A program made the position numbers and the translations under genes. From contig NC_052673.1 of the NCBI RefSeq assembly GCF_016802725.1, positions 7,761,037 through 7,825,036 on the forward strand: a DNA stretch of 64,000 nt, given 5' to 3'. This document shows, piece after piece, positions 25,496-38,099 of this stretch (within the stretch, counting starts at the first letter, position 1; every line of letters starts with the position of its first letter). The notes below the pieces were generated by a model. That model ran no database searches and had not been told where the DNA came from. It saw only the letters and a program-made list of their open reading frames with translations. This DNA comes from Solenopsis invicta (lineage: Eukaryota; Arthropoda; Insecta; Hymenoptera; Formicidae).

Positions 25496-25526
<31 letters not shown>

Positions 25527-28500
25527 GGGTCTTCGCGCTTTATCGCGATGGATGGCAAGACGCAACGGTACATCGGCTGCGCGATGCAAGTCCGGAAATG
25601 TAGTCTGTGTTCCTTCTTCTGTGATCGTATCGGATGCGCAACATGACATCCACACATAAATATCCCTTTAAATTTTTTCCCCCAATCCTATAGTTTTACC
25701 GCGTCCTTTAAACGTTGCGTAATATTTTAGCTACATAAACATCAATATAATCACATATCAACATTTCGCACATGGCACATTCTCGTGAGGTAACAATGAA
25801 CTACCAATCGATATTGTGCAAGTTCTTATTCAAACTTAATACTGTTCTACACCGTTAGATCTCTAATGTATCACATATTTTGTAATATTCCCTTCTTATC
25901 TAAATTTTGTAAAGCTCAATTAATAATCTATGCGACGGATTTGTAAAACCAAATATTAATGCACCTTTCATTACGGCTTCAACTCTGATGATTTATACAT
26001 TGTTAGTAACTTTTTAATTTAGAATGATAACCTAATGATGATTAATTAATTTATGTTAGACAGCTAATCAAGTAGATTAAAACATTCCGTCTCAATTATT
26101 ATTAATGAAATAAATTTATTGTAATTTACGTCTTGTTGAGAATTTATTATTTTGGCCTGGTTTTTTGTCGGTTTATTATTTTGTAAATACGATATTTTAT
26201 TATTGATTAAATATTTATATAATATAAAGAATCGAATTTAGGACAGTTGTTCTGCTGTATAATCAGCTTGTATTCTAATAATAAAAGGCTTTCTACACAT
26301 ATGTCAGTGTCATAAGCTGTAAGAATTGATCAATCACAGTCGAATATTTCACATTCGAACTTTAAGAGATTTGAATTTATAAAATTATATATGCCTTACA
26401 ATCGCTGACACAGTTTATTAAAAAGAATAATTTGATGCCAAACTTGATAAATTCAAAATAGATTTAATATGGCGACTGTCAAAATTTTTAAATGTCCGAA
26501 TTTTTGTAACAATTTATATGTAGAAATTTTTCTTAATACTAAATTATGAATCTAATACTAAAATGGATAAATTTAAAATGGTAGAATTAATAAATTGACA
26601 AAAATTAAATCATGTTTGAATTTTAGCAAAATATGTATAATGATTTTTTATATATGCACTCCATATTTGACTTTGAATATCTTATTAATTTTAAAAATTG
26701 TTTTTAAGGACTAAAAGTGCTAGCAATATACTTAACTTTGATTGCAATAAAATTTCTCTGGCACATTAGATATCATATTTATAATAATAAATGAAAAAAG
26801 TGAAAAAATTAGGCCTTTTTGCAACTTTAATTTTGAGAACCAAGTCTTCGTACTCAGCATTCAAAAAACTATAAGAAATAACTAGTCTCACTATGGTGTT
26901 AACAAAAGTTTTTTTCTTTGTTGAATTGTGTAACCAGAAAATATTTGTCAATCGTTCGCATCAAATTAATAAAATAAAATAAATAAAAACTTTCAAAGCT
27001 GAACAAAACATAACAATGTTATCTCAGAAATAATTCTTTGAAGCTACGTTTGATGCGCATGTATAACGATGAAAATAAATCTTGCGTTTAAGAATTTAAA
27101 AAAAAAGAACAAATGAAAAAAAATGATTTGCGACGAAGCTAAGAGTTAAGTCGGAGTTCCTCCCCAAAAAACTGCGCGAATACCTACAACTATCGAATCG
27201 CATTTCACAACCGCCATGCCGGTAACATTTGCGGCATATATTATGCGCACGCTGACTTATGTTTAATTCAGCGGCGCGGAGCGTGGCTCGCATACGCGGA
27301 GGAATCGGCGAATGCAGTAAGATCGATTCGTCGAGTCGAGAGAGTAGAGACCCGGTGTACAATTCCCGAAAAAAGAAATGGATGAGGAGAGTAGGAGCAT
27401 GCGGCAAGTTGAAAACAAGATAAAAATAATAATTTGTAATCATTTTGAAAGCGAGATTTAATCGATCAACTTAACAATGTTGAACGAATCATTTCTCTTT
27501 TCTCTACTACGAAGATAAAACACAGTAAAATTACACAAGACGTTACATAAACATCATGTTTCTTGTTAAAAATTTGAAAGTCCAAGTGAAATTGAAAACA
27601 AATAGGAAAACATGAGGAAACAAATTTAAAACAACTCGATATTAATTCCATTATAAGTCGTGATATCATAGATATTTTCCTTGCGGATTTCGCAAGTGAA
27701 TAAAGTTACGGAGATAATCAAGGATCTATCTTGAACACTTGAAAACGTTCGTTTTTTTTCTTACGAGTCCAGCTAGTTCGCGCGCTTTTAACCGAAACTT
27801 CGTCCCTCGGGGTTGCGGATAAGGGAGCGGGATTACTCGCAACATTGCCATTTCAATGTTCAACGTCAAATAGCGAAGGAAGAAATACGAGGAGGAATAC
27901 GAGGAGAGAGAGAGAGAGAGGAAAAGGGGACTGCTATCGAATAAGTGCATACGCAAAGGCGCACTACTTCTTGGAAGCCTGGAAAGCCTTTCGCGTAGGA
28001 GTTGCACACAGTTTTCTTGTCCGCTACCCACGTAACTATACCATTGTCATACCCTCGCTCGAAGTAAACGAAGCGGATTATATCGCGTACACAATATATC
28101 TACAACGGAAGGAGGAACATATATTTTCTCAAATTTATCTCAGCCGTTGACGTATCTCAAACTAATGTAAAAGGTACCATTAGACAGATTCTCGCGCCGC
28201 ATTCAAGCAATAACAAATCAAACGTGTTGATTTTCTTGCAGCTTATGTCTTATTGTTTTCTTTATATCCCTAATCTAAGCTAAGCCGCGAAAAAATGTAT
28301 CATTCTTTCCGCAATTCAATCAATTCTATGCGGAAAGAACAATTTTACTAATTATCTAAAAATTTAGCTAGATACTGATCAGAAAATAATTTTATGTTGG
28401 ACTTCGGACCAATTATGCAGAACGCCCACGTATGACAATGTTGCTACAAACAATTTTGACATTCTAACAATCAGATCAAACATCCGATATCATTTTTCAA

Positions 28501-29585
28501 ACGATTCAATATAATTATTTTCAAATCTGTATTTCAAGAAAATTATTTTTTCCGTGCACTTTTTAAATGCTTGTTATCATCATTTATTGTTAAATTGACT
28601 TTCAATTTAATAACGTGATAGTACTAATTCTTGTTCAGCTTAGAACTGCGTTTTAAAATAGAAAATTTATTTCGGCGCGCAGTTCCGTGAATTTAAAAAG
28701 TTATATAAAATCCTCTATCACAATAAATATTAACACTAATATCTAGCTATGACCGACTGTTGGGCATTTCGATTGTTTATATTATAATATTAGAGTTTCG
28801 AGTCATTAAAGTGTTCCAAGCTACTTACATTCACACAAAACGTCCCAAGAGTGAAACTACGGGATAATATATAGATTGTGAGACAACAACTTTCTTCCTC
28901 TCGCGAATGTCGTTTTCTTACGGCGATGAAAATTCTGTAACACCGCCCCCGTAATATATATGTAAAAAGCGTGTTATCGTTCCCCAGGAGAATACGCGAC
29001 ATGTAACGAGAGCATTCTCTCGCAGCGCCACGATAGGAATATGCAGAAACGCCTGGGCGTATGAACCGCGACGCGGGGGCGAGCGGAATCGCAGAGGAAA
29101 AAAAAAATAAGAGAGGAGCGTCGTCGATACTTCCTGCAAAAGACATAACATTGGCGTGTTTACGGCGCGTAGCGACACGGTAATTCGCATCCGTAAAAGC
29201 ATCCCCGACGTTCCGCATTCTGCAAAATTACTGGCTGTAACGCGGCTTTATCGAGACGTCGTCGTCGTTTATGAAATGACAGCGAGAGACGTGCGAAATC
29301 AACGAACTTGCCCCGATGCGATACGCGAATGCGACGCATTTTCTTTCTTTCCGTTTTTTTTTTTCAGAAAACTCACGCCCTTATCGCCTCGCATTGAAAT
29401 GTAAATTCGAAACGTACGATCGCCGAGGTTCGATCACGATCTGTCGGGCTTTGCATCTCGGTGCAGGGTCATTGAGAAAAATAAATGCGTTCTACGACTC
29501 TGTTTACGTTGTCATTTTTCTGGTCAGAAATCTCTTGCCAATGAGATATCGCTTCATCCTCGTTTCTTTTGTTTTGCCTATGCCC

Positions 29586-29782
29586 AAGGTACAGTGCGTT
29601 GCACTGATGCCCGGGGTACCGATTTTAAGGACCACGTTTCTTTCTTAGTTATTTTTACGTTCATGACCAAATGCTGCCGTCAACGATCACCGCAGCATTC
29701 GGTCATGAACATAAAAATAATCAAGAAAGAAACGTGGTCCCTAAAATCGGTACCCCAGGCATCAACGCAACGCACTGTACCT
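29586..29782. repeat. Hairpin of about 197 bp with roughly 91% matching arms
   Basis: The left arm begins AAGGTACAGTGCGTTGC and the right arm ends with its complement, GCAACGCACTGTACCTT. Each arm is about 91 bases and the loop only about 14. By eye the arms differ at 8 positions, all transitions. Unlike the other inverted repeats in this window it is not AT-rich, and I found no second copy here. It could be a fold-back element or the source of a long-hairpin RNA. On the minus strand it would be part of the inferred Ets98B first intron. Confidence 0.85.
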
Positions 29783-30395
29783 TTCCTGATCGAGCGCGCG
29801 CAAATTTTGCAACACACAGCGCGGTGGCGAATTCGCCGATATGGAGCGGACGAGTCGCGCGAAATTCGCGACGAAAGGACTCCGATGGTGTTCCTAGAAC
29901 GCGCCGGTGGATGGCTCTCGCGGAGCAATACCGAACTCTTTCTCTCTCTCTCTCTTACTCTTTTCCCTCCACCCTCGCTCTCTCACTCTCTCTCTCTCTC
30001 TCTATACACGATCATGCGCGACGATTGTCCTCGCGGTATACCCGAGGCATTATAATGGATTCGAGCTAAGGGCACATATTGAGATATCAGTACGCGGCCG
30101 TGTACCGGTAATGGCCTCCCGTTCTGAGAATCCGCCTCCGTGTGTTCGCGCCAGATAGGATACGCGTGCTGCCGTCATCCTCTCACCGCGACTGTGCCAT
30201 TTGTTACCATCGATTAATGTTCTTTTTCTTCCTTCCCTTTCTTTTTTGCAGTATTCGATACAGCTAAGAGGAGAATGCGAATAAATCGTCATTTGGTTCA
30301 TGTTTTACTTTAAAATTTATATTGATCTTTAGTTCCCCTGCGCACAATGGAGGAATATTAGACGTTAGGAACAGGAATTACAATTTTAGAATCAG

Positions 30396-30832
30396 CCCTG
30401 TAAACACACAATATTACTAGAATATTGTACGAATATTATTAAAAATTAATATAATATTCTGAGAGTATTTACACAATATTTTTAATATTATTTTATTATT
30501 ATGGAAATATTGTGTTAATATTATATGTCCGTTTTTATAATATTCGTAGTATATTCCTTTAATATTCATGGAATATTATGAAAATGTCTTGCAAATATTA
30601 TTGTATAAGTTAAAAATTAATGAATTATTATGCATAAAATCACTATTCATAAACTTTATAATTATTACATATAAAAATGATAATATTTCCGATAATTTAA
30701 AATATTGAAATACTAAATAATATTATTTACTTCTTTATATAATATTTATATAATATTATCAGAAATGAACATTTTTTATTATTATTTGGGGAATATTATT
30801 TAATATTAAATAATATTGTAGAACTTATAAGG
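30396..30832 (+). mobile_element. MITE family A, copy 2
   Basis: Same element as at 16523-16935 and in the same orientation. It shares the body landmarks ATTCATAAACTTTATAATTA and GATAATTTAAAATATTGAA and ends in AATATTGTAGAACTTATAAGG. The left terminus is more diverged (CCCTGTAAACACACAATATT). Confidence 0.8.
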
Positions 30833-31737
30833 AATTTTCTCAATAAACCGCATAATGGATGCAAATAAAATATAAAACATAAATGTGTCATACAAGACAC
30901 AATATTATAATTTGTTATTTATCTATAATGTTTATTCAGAAAACTAATTCTAAAATTTAAATTCCTATTCCTAATGTTTAATATTCCTCCACATGTATGC
31001 AGGGGCTTAAAGGATAAGATATAAAATGTCACATAAAAATTAGATTTTTCATGAAAGCACTATAACCAGATAAGGATAATTCAAGATATTTTTCAATTGA
31101 ATTGTTAAAAGCATTTAATATAACGAAAATTGTTTTTAACGAAAGTATTACGACATTTTATTAGAGAGATATAAAAAGATTAAGCGCAAATAATAATAAT
31201 ATTCCATTAACGCAATTTGCTTGCGAATCTGAAGCGATACCAGCGTTGTTCCCGTAGATAATTAGACGCACTCCAATAACAATAATTTATCTCTTTGCTC
31301 TCCTCCGATACTGATTTAATAATAAAATAATGAGCTCTATATAATCTCATTGCCATATTACCTAACGAGCCACGCATCGCAAAGGTATTATCGTCAAAGT
31401 ATGTTTTCTCTTTCTCTCCTTCGAGTCTCTAATTTTTGTGTGAAACATTTCTTGTGCGCTACGCGCAGTCGACGTTTCCCAGTGAATGAAGCTCGTCAAA
31501 GTCAGACGGCCGCGTCGCACAGAGATACCGTTGCACGTGAATGCACCGCCGCTGGTTCACGCATAACTTTACACGACGAGGCTTCTTCATTCTCCGTCTC
31601 CGACATCGAGATGTCTGACATACACCCCGTCTATCATGCAACAGGGTGCACATAATATCAGAGATCATGATGATCTTCCTGCTTTCCTCCATTCCGCATT
31701 GCAATTTAAATTTTCAAACACTAAAAAAAAGAATATG

Positions 31738-32022
31738 CACTGAGAGAAAAACTTGTAGTGGTGGCAATTATAAGGGAACAACCATACAAATTTTATTAAT
31801 AAAATTATAATATATAGTATATAGTTAAGCGAACTAATATAACATAGTTGCAATATACTATATAATATAGTAATTACAACTATTTTTTATTAATTCTTTT
31901 AACCATTAACTTAGTTGCAATAACTATAATATAGTTCACTTAACTATATATTATAATTATATTAACAAAATTTCTATGATTGTCCCCTTAAAGTTGTCAC
32001 CGCTATAATTTTTTCTCTCATT
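31738..32022. mobile_element. MITE with arms of about 100 bases and CTGAGAGAAAA ends
   Basis: The left arm, CACTGAGAGAAAAACTTGTAG, then GGTGGCAATTATAAGGGAAC, is mirrored at the right by GTCCCCTTAAAGTTGTCACC, then GCTATAATTTTTTCTCTCAT. The arms pair over roughly 100 bases and enclose a palindromic TATAGTTAAG-rich centre. The terminal motif is shared with families B and C. Confidence 0.85.
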
Positions 32023-32029
32023 CATTGTC

Positions 32030-32280
32030 AGTATAACCAAAAATAATTTTACTTTTCTGAATATTTAGCAAGTGTTATCAACTTTAGTTAATATTTATAA
32101 AATATTTAGAAAGATAAAATTATTTTTTATTATATTAACCAAATATTCAATTGGCATTATTTCACTCAACATTTGCTAATTATTACTAAATTTAATAATA
32201 ATTACCAAATTTTTAATACAATAAAGATTTGGTAACAATTATCAAATGTGGTAATAGTTATCATTCTTTTTTCCGTGCAC
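32030..32280. mobile_element. AACCAAATATT-type element, related to 39050-39535
   Basis: It contains GAATATTTAGCAAGTGTTATC, TTAACCAAATATTCAATTGG and CATTATTTCACTCAACATTT. The last two recur with few changes at about 39455-39505 and, inverted, at 39065-39110. It directly abuts the MITE ending at 32022. Confidence 0.65.
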
Positions 32281-32340
32281 GCGGAATGCATATTAATTTC
32301 ACTTTAAAAAATAATTACTTTCTTGCCACTCCTTTCCTCA

Positions 32341-32750
32341 CGAACGCTATAATATTATTTAATATTTAATATTTCTGAAATGTTAATAAAAAGTGGTATC
32401 CACGCCTGATAATATTATAAGATTCTACAAGAAATAAATAATATTTACTTTAATGTTTTAAATTATCTAGAACATTATGACTTTTAAATGTAATAATTAT
32501 AAAGTTTATGAACATTTTATACATAATAATTCACATTAATTTTTGCCCAAAATAATATTTGTAGAACATTTTTATAATTCTCTACGTGGTTTATTGAAAT
32601 AACATATCACGAATATTACATAAAAATGGACATATAACATTAATATTCCCATAATATTAACATAATATTAAAAATATTGAAATAATATTCTTGGAATTAT
32701 TGTTTTTATTTTTAATAATATATGTATAATATTTTAAGAATATTATAGAT
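32341..32750 (-). mobile_element. MITE family A, copy 3 (reverse)
   Basis: This is a reverse-orientation copy. It carries TAATAATTATAAAGTTTATGAA and TTTAAATTATC-type blocks, the complements of the family landmarks, between degraded terminal repeats (AACGCTATAATATT at the left, AATATTATAG at the right). Confidence 0.75.
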
Positions 32751-33725
32751 TCTAAAAATAGTGCTTGTAATTGCAACGTCTCGTATTACTGTATCGGTTC
32801 AGAGGATCCGTTGTAACTTTCGTGTAAAATAATTCTTTTCCATTTGATTTGTTGTAACGATGTGCATAATGCATCGTGAAGCGCTTTTATTAGCAATCAG
32901 TTGCAGACAACTATAATGTTTCGGAAAAGAGATTCGCGCCAGACTTTCACACTTCTGCAATTAGCCACTCGTCGTAACTGTCGATCGTACACGTTTGTTC
33001 CACTTGCCCAATCGTAGGCACAGCGCGAGCGAGCGTAGTGCACGCGGGTATGCTTGGATTTTCTGATATCGACGTGTATACGACGCTCATAAAGAGGCGG
33101 GCCGGGGCGGTAAAGAGCAGCTAGGAGAAATGGAAAACGGTCACGAGTGTGTACGGCATCGAGTATCGTAAATCACTATCGACCCATTCTATTCAAATGA
33201 AACTTGCGCGCGTGTTCTCTCGACGATGCCTCTCGCGCTCTTGTTGCTTCTGCAAACCTTCCAGGTATCTTAAGAATATCTTCTTTTGCCTCGAAATCGC
33301 GCATTGTTAATGAGGTATAAGGAAAACTTATATTTCAAACTGCTCTACCTTTGCATAAATGTTTACGCATATAGAACAAAATACATTAATATTTTAAAGT
33401 TCGTAAATCTTTTTATGTGTCCTCGTGCATTCTACTAAGAAAAATATGTTTGGTATTTATGTCTGTAATCGTAAAATAATCCTTCATGGAACCACATATT
33501 TTTACTTACTTTGTAGGCACATCGAGCTTTTTTTGTTCAGCCCAACTTTCTTTACTATTCTAAGCTTTCAAAAAATTTAAACTTATTTTTCAATATCTGT
33601 TCTACATTACTAAATAATTATTTAACTCAACTATTAAAATCATTATTTAATAAACATTGAAATTTGTTCGGAAAAGTTTAAGATTGATAAAATTCTGTTT
33701 GAGTAAAAAAGAGAAATAATCCATT

Positions 33726-33797
33726 ATATCGGACTAACGAAATTAAAACACAAGACCGTTATATAGGACTAACGAAATTAAAACACAAGACCCGTAT
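33726..33797 (+). repeat. Tandem duplication, 35-bp period, two units
   Basis: GGACTAACGAAATTAAAACA followed by CAAGACC occurs at 33731 and again at 33766 with almost no change, so it is recent. Confidence 0.9.
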
Positions 33798-34276
33798 CAG
33801 TTATAGCGGTTCTTGGTGCCGAATAATAATTTTTTAATTTTTAATTTTTACAATTTTCAACTCAAATTGCGCGCTACATATTCGTCGGACTTGAACATAA
33901 TTATGAAGTCAGAATAGTAATATTATTGCGAAAAAATAACATCTTAGCCAATTAAAAAAAAAACTCGACATGCCTATAGACACATGTGTACAGAAGGATA
34001 ATTATGAATAAGAACTCCATTTTTATAGTTATTGTATTACTTTAATATTGGTAATAATAATAATCTTGTGTTTATAATTCTATTTCTATCAGCTATGACA
34101 AAATTTTACTATGAATTATGATAATTTGAAATGATATAATAAAACGTCAAGATGTAGATAGTAAAAGTATAATAAATATAATAAATGCAATTATAGTGAA
34201 GAACTATTTTTTAACTTATATAGCTTACTATTTAAATAGTAATAATAACGAATAACTATAAATTGAATAATTAATC

Positions 34277-34403
34277 GATTTATAGTTATTTTTGGTACTA
34301 ATTATATTATATTTATAGTTGTTTTAATTATCCAACACAATATATATAATAATTAAAACAACTATAAATATAATATAGTTGGTACCAAAAATGACTATAA
34401 ATC
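34277..34403. repeat. Near-perfect 127-bp palindrome
   Basis: Arms of about 55 bases (GATTTATAGTTATTTTTGGT and onwards) pair almost perfectly with ACCAAAAATGACTATAAATC across a loop of about 14 bases. It is AT-rich and lies inside a larger region of TATAGTT-rich repeats (about 34000-34430). It is probably the centre of a fold-back element. Confidence 0.85.
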
Positions 34404-34535
34404 AAATTATAGTAATTACAACCATTTTTTTCTTTCACTTACAATCAGTGTAAACACATTTGTTGACTGTGCTACGTTTTAAATAACTTTTTTTCCTAAT
34501 GTATTATACACTTTTCTAATTATTAGAATCTGCAT

Positions 34536-34970
34536 ACTCAGAGAAAAGATTCTTTGAATCAGAGAAAATTTGTTTGTATGAAACAAGTTTGTGCATTGCT
34601 ATACGGTCAAACAAAAGTTTCTTCGATGTGAAGAAATTTCTTGGTTACTTCTTTTTATTAGAATCAAAGAAGTAATTTGGCTGGATAACGAAAATCCCTT
34701 TTTAAATAAAAGAAATATATTTTTAAATGAAAAACAAATAAATTATTTCTTATACTTCCATCAGTATTTCTTTGAATAAAAAAGTTATTTATTTGTATTA
34801 AATAAATAATTTGAACAAATAATTTATTTACTTTAGTAAAAGCTAATTACGTCATTTCTTGAAATCAAATAAATTTTTATTTTTCTCAAAAATAATTTTA
34901 CTTCAAGTTGAACAAATCAGTTTAAAGAAAAGATTTCTTGACTTTAATCATAATTTTTCTCTCGGCGCAT
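34536..34970 (+). mobile_element. CTCAGAGAAAA-ended element family B, copy 2
   Basis: It starts ACTCAGAGAAAAGATTCTTTG and ends with a complementary TTTTCTCTCGG. Shared landmarks with the other two copies are TTTGTGCATTGCTATACGGT and TTATTTCTTATACTTCCATC. The 62-codon frame inside (34591-34779) is not conserved in the other copies and is not annotated. Confidence 0.8.
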
Positions 34971-35183
34971 CATAAAAATCAATTTTATCACCATCATTAT
35001 ACAAATATTAATCTATCACGAAATTTCGACTATCACACGTGACACATGTAGAGTTAAAGAATTTCTAATTTTTTTCTTTGATGACCTATTCAAGATACTA
35101 ATAAAATTAAAAGACTCAGGAATAGCCAATAGGGGATCATCAATCGCTCGTCCCGTTCAACCGTCGTAGAGCGGCAGAGAGAG

Positions 35184-35214
<31 letters not shown>

Positions 35215-35750
35215 GAAAGAGAGAGAAAAAGAGAAAGAGAAAGATCGAAAGAGTGATGTAGGGGGGGGGGGGGAGGTAACATCGAAAACTCGTTCATTAA
35301 ACGCGTATAGTGGCTTGCTCCGTATGTAGGCAACTCGCGGACAGAAGAAGCGGAGAAGCGGCCTAACGGTAAAGTCACGTACCGAAGAAACTCGGTTGCC
35401 GCAGCGGTTACCCGCGTACATACACGTAGGATCACGTAGCTACGCGTAAATACCACGGCGTACGCAGCATAACCGAGGCGAATTGGAAGAAAGCGCGATT
35501 ACGCCTCTAAACGATCGAAGGGAGTCGCAAATTAAGACTCCAAGGAAAATTTCTTTCCTACGTGCGCAACCAACAAAACGGGACTAGAAATTAAATGCTA
35601 ATAAAACATTTACGACGCTTGACATTTTCCATTTAAAAAAAAAAGAAGAAAAGAAAAGAGAAGTGTTCGATCATGCAGCTGTTGCAGCAAAATTTGATTT
35701 CTACGTAATATAACTCATAAAATGATATATTTTTTATCTTTCTAGACGCA

Positions 35751-36476
35751 CTTAGAGAAAAATATCGCATCAACAACTGTAAATTTGTGAAAACCAGTCT
35801 CAAATAGCATTTCAACATGTATTAAAAAGTTGTGTAATAAAAATACAAACAATAATAAGTGATAGCAATAATATTAACCGTATGTAGTAAAATAGTTGGA
35901 TAAACTACAGAAAAATAGTAATGCAAATGTAAGTGACGGAAACATTAAATCAAACCGAGAGATTCGGATTCGGGATCCCTCATTCGCATTCCTTACTGTT
36001 ACACTGCTATCATAGTTACTCCGGTCGTATACTTAATCGGCCGTACGTGAACTGGAAGTATTTAATTGTCATAACTTATTTGTAGTAAGATCTACATAAC
36101 TATGTAATTGTGCATTTACAGATGAAATGCTATTTCACTATAAACTAATAGTTGTATAAATATTGTTGCCATGATGATACAAGTAATCTTATAGTTGTTA
36201 CAACTGAAAATTTAGTTGCAATAATCATAACGTAATGTATTGAAGAATGTGCATTAATTCTATAATACATATAAACGTTATATACCCAGATAACACAAAG
36301 TCTAAAATTGGATCGTTAGATGTCTTTGAGATACAGTTTCAAAAATCTCTTATAAATGTCTTGAAGATGTCTTAAAAACGTCTTATAAATGTCTTGAAGA
36401 TGTCTTCTGACTCGATCTTAAACTTTGTGTCTGGGTAGTATCACTTTTATTACCACCACTATAATCTTTTCTCTGA
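35751..36476 (-). mobile_element. Composite element family C, copy 2 (reverse), with nested insertion
   Basis: This is the reverse copy of 13411-13855. Shared blocks include GGCCGATTAAGTATACGA, GTATCATCATGGCAACAATAT, TTTCCGTCACTTACATTTG and TTGAAATGCTATTTG, all read on minus. The ends are CTTAGAGAAAAATAT and ATAATCTTTTCTCTGA. It is longer because of a separate element at 36283-36437 and other indels. Its tRNA-like part reads GGGATCCCGAATCCGAATCTC, a good B box. Confidence 0.7.
36283..36437. mobile_element. Small terminal-inverted-repeat element nested in family C copy 2
   Basis: The ends are TACCCAGATAACACAAAGTCT and ACTTTGTGTCTGGGTA. The interior has two tandem copies of CTTATAAATGTCTTGAAGATG. 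It is absent from the homologous copy at 13411-13855, which shows it inserted after that family had spread. Confidence 0.8.
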
Positions 36477-37464
36477 ACACGCTAAATGTACATACTTTTC
36501 TGTGACATTCTTGCTGACAATGTTTATTAAAGTCATAAAATAAAGAAAATTAACAATGACGAGTTTTGAATAAATGTGAATAAAAAATCAATTATTACGA
36601 TCAACAGATCGTTATATTTCATAATGCTGCCGTAATACTATAATATTCCATCCTAAATAGAGGAAACATTATTAATATTTATATATATTTTCATAAGACA
36701 TTTGCGCAGAGAGAATCGAAAGAAACGAGAAGCAAATTATGCGCACGTAATAATTTTCAGAGACGCGTACGTAGAGGAAGGCGTTTTTGCCGGCGCGCGT
36801 GATAAAACAATAACGAGAGGCTGCAAGGAGCGACTACGAATGAAGTCGTCGAAGAAATGTCAAGTACTTCTTTACATCGATGAAAAGTCGATAGTTGTAT
36901 TGTCACTTTTATTTCCTCTATTGGGAACGGGACTCACCGTGAAGTACGACTCCTACGTAATGTGCTTAGAATGTAGCAATCGACTTGGGACTTGTTTTTG
37001 CGCATGTTATGACATTTGTAGCCGTGACAGCGTTTAATCGACAGAAAAGAAGTAAAGACATCGGAACGATGACAAATCACTCTGGTGAATGTCGGTCCTC
37101 GCGACACTCCTCGAACTAAATTTAGTCGTACTGACAACCAACTGAGTTTAACGTATACGCTGACGTGAAATCAGGTAATAAAATTGACCCAAGATCAAAT
37201 CAAACTAACCATGGATTTCGACTAAAGTAAACGTATTCAAGAAATAAAAGATAGCAGCATTCTCTCGGTCGAAGCGATGCTTAACAATATTTTTATGTCA
37301 ATTATTAAATATATTTTTTAGTTCTATAGGCTGCATGCCAATAGAATAGGCACATGATATAGTTTGTCGAACTTGAAACGCAATCACAAAATTAAAAATA
37401 ATATCATGAATTAAGTTGATCATCCAATTTTAATGATGCTTAAATACCTGTAAAAAAGACTTAT

Positions 37465-37575
37465 TGCAAAAAATATCACCCCTGCCAGAATTTAAATCTG
37501 AAACTTTTTCATACAATGACGGGTGTCATGCCAATTCAACTACCTTGAATATATGATGACATTCGTCGCAATAAC
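37465..37575 (-). repeat. tRNA-like (SINE-like) module
   Basis: Read on the minus strand, GTTGAATTGGCATGACACCCG resembles an A box, and GTTTCAGATTTAAATTCTGGC about 35 bases later resembles a B box. It is not a functional tRNA: I could not fold a cloverleaf with a proper acceptor stem. Confidence 0.35.
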
Positions 37576-37684
37576 TAATTTGAGAAAACGCCTTTTTTCA
37601 TGCGACATGTACAAACAATAATAAGGTGAATATTAGACCGATAACGTAAATAATACAAGAAATAAGAGGAATTGTCATTTCTCC

Positions 37685-38099
37685 TCTGACGGAAAAAATT
37701 CTACAAAATTCTATGCCAAAATATTATTTGAATTGAAATAACGCAAAAATTAACACTGTTGTTAAATACATAATAGTTAAATACATATATAAAAATTTTG
37801 TAAAAATAAATATTTTTACGAAAAAAACTAATAATTTCTACAAATTTCTATTTTTAGTAGAACTCTGTAATTATATTCATAAAATTTTTTTTTTGCCAGA
37901 ATAAACTATTTAGAAATGTGTAGAACGTTGTAGTTTGTTGTACTTAACGAAGTTTTACCGAGAGAGAAATTTGTAGAAGTAGCAAAATAAAAATACAAAA
38001 ATTTACAAAAATTTTAAAAAGTGTTTCAATTCTCATTTTTATAGATTTTTATTGCGTTTCTTAAATTTGTGTAGAATTTAGTAAAATTTTTTTCCGCCA
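37685..38099. mobile_element. Inverted-repeat element with GGCGGAAAAAA ends
   Basis: The left end CTGACGGAAAAAATTCTACA mirrors the right end GTAAAATTTTTTTCCGCCA. The AT-rich body contains repeated TTTCTACAAATTTCT-like motifs. It is non-coding. Confidence 0.7.

Noticed and set aside
29594..30069. Plus-strand frames of 132-153 codons
   Set aside because: They run through the long hairpin and a CT microsatellite; a poly-Leu/Ser tail is the product of (CT)n.
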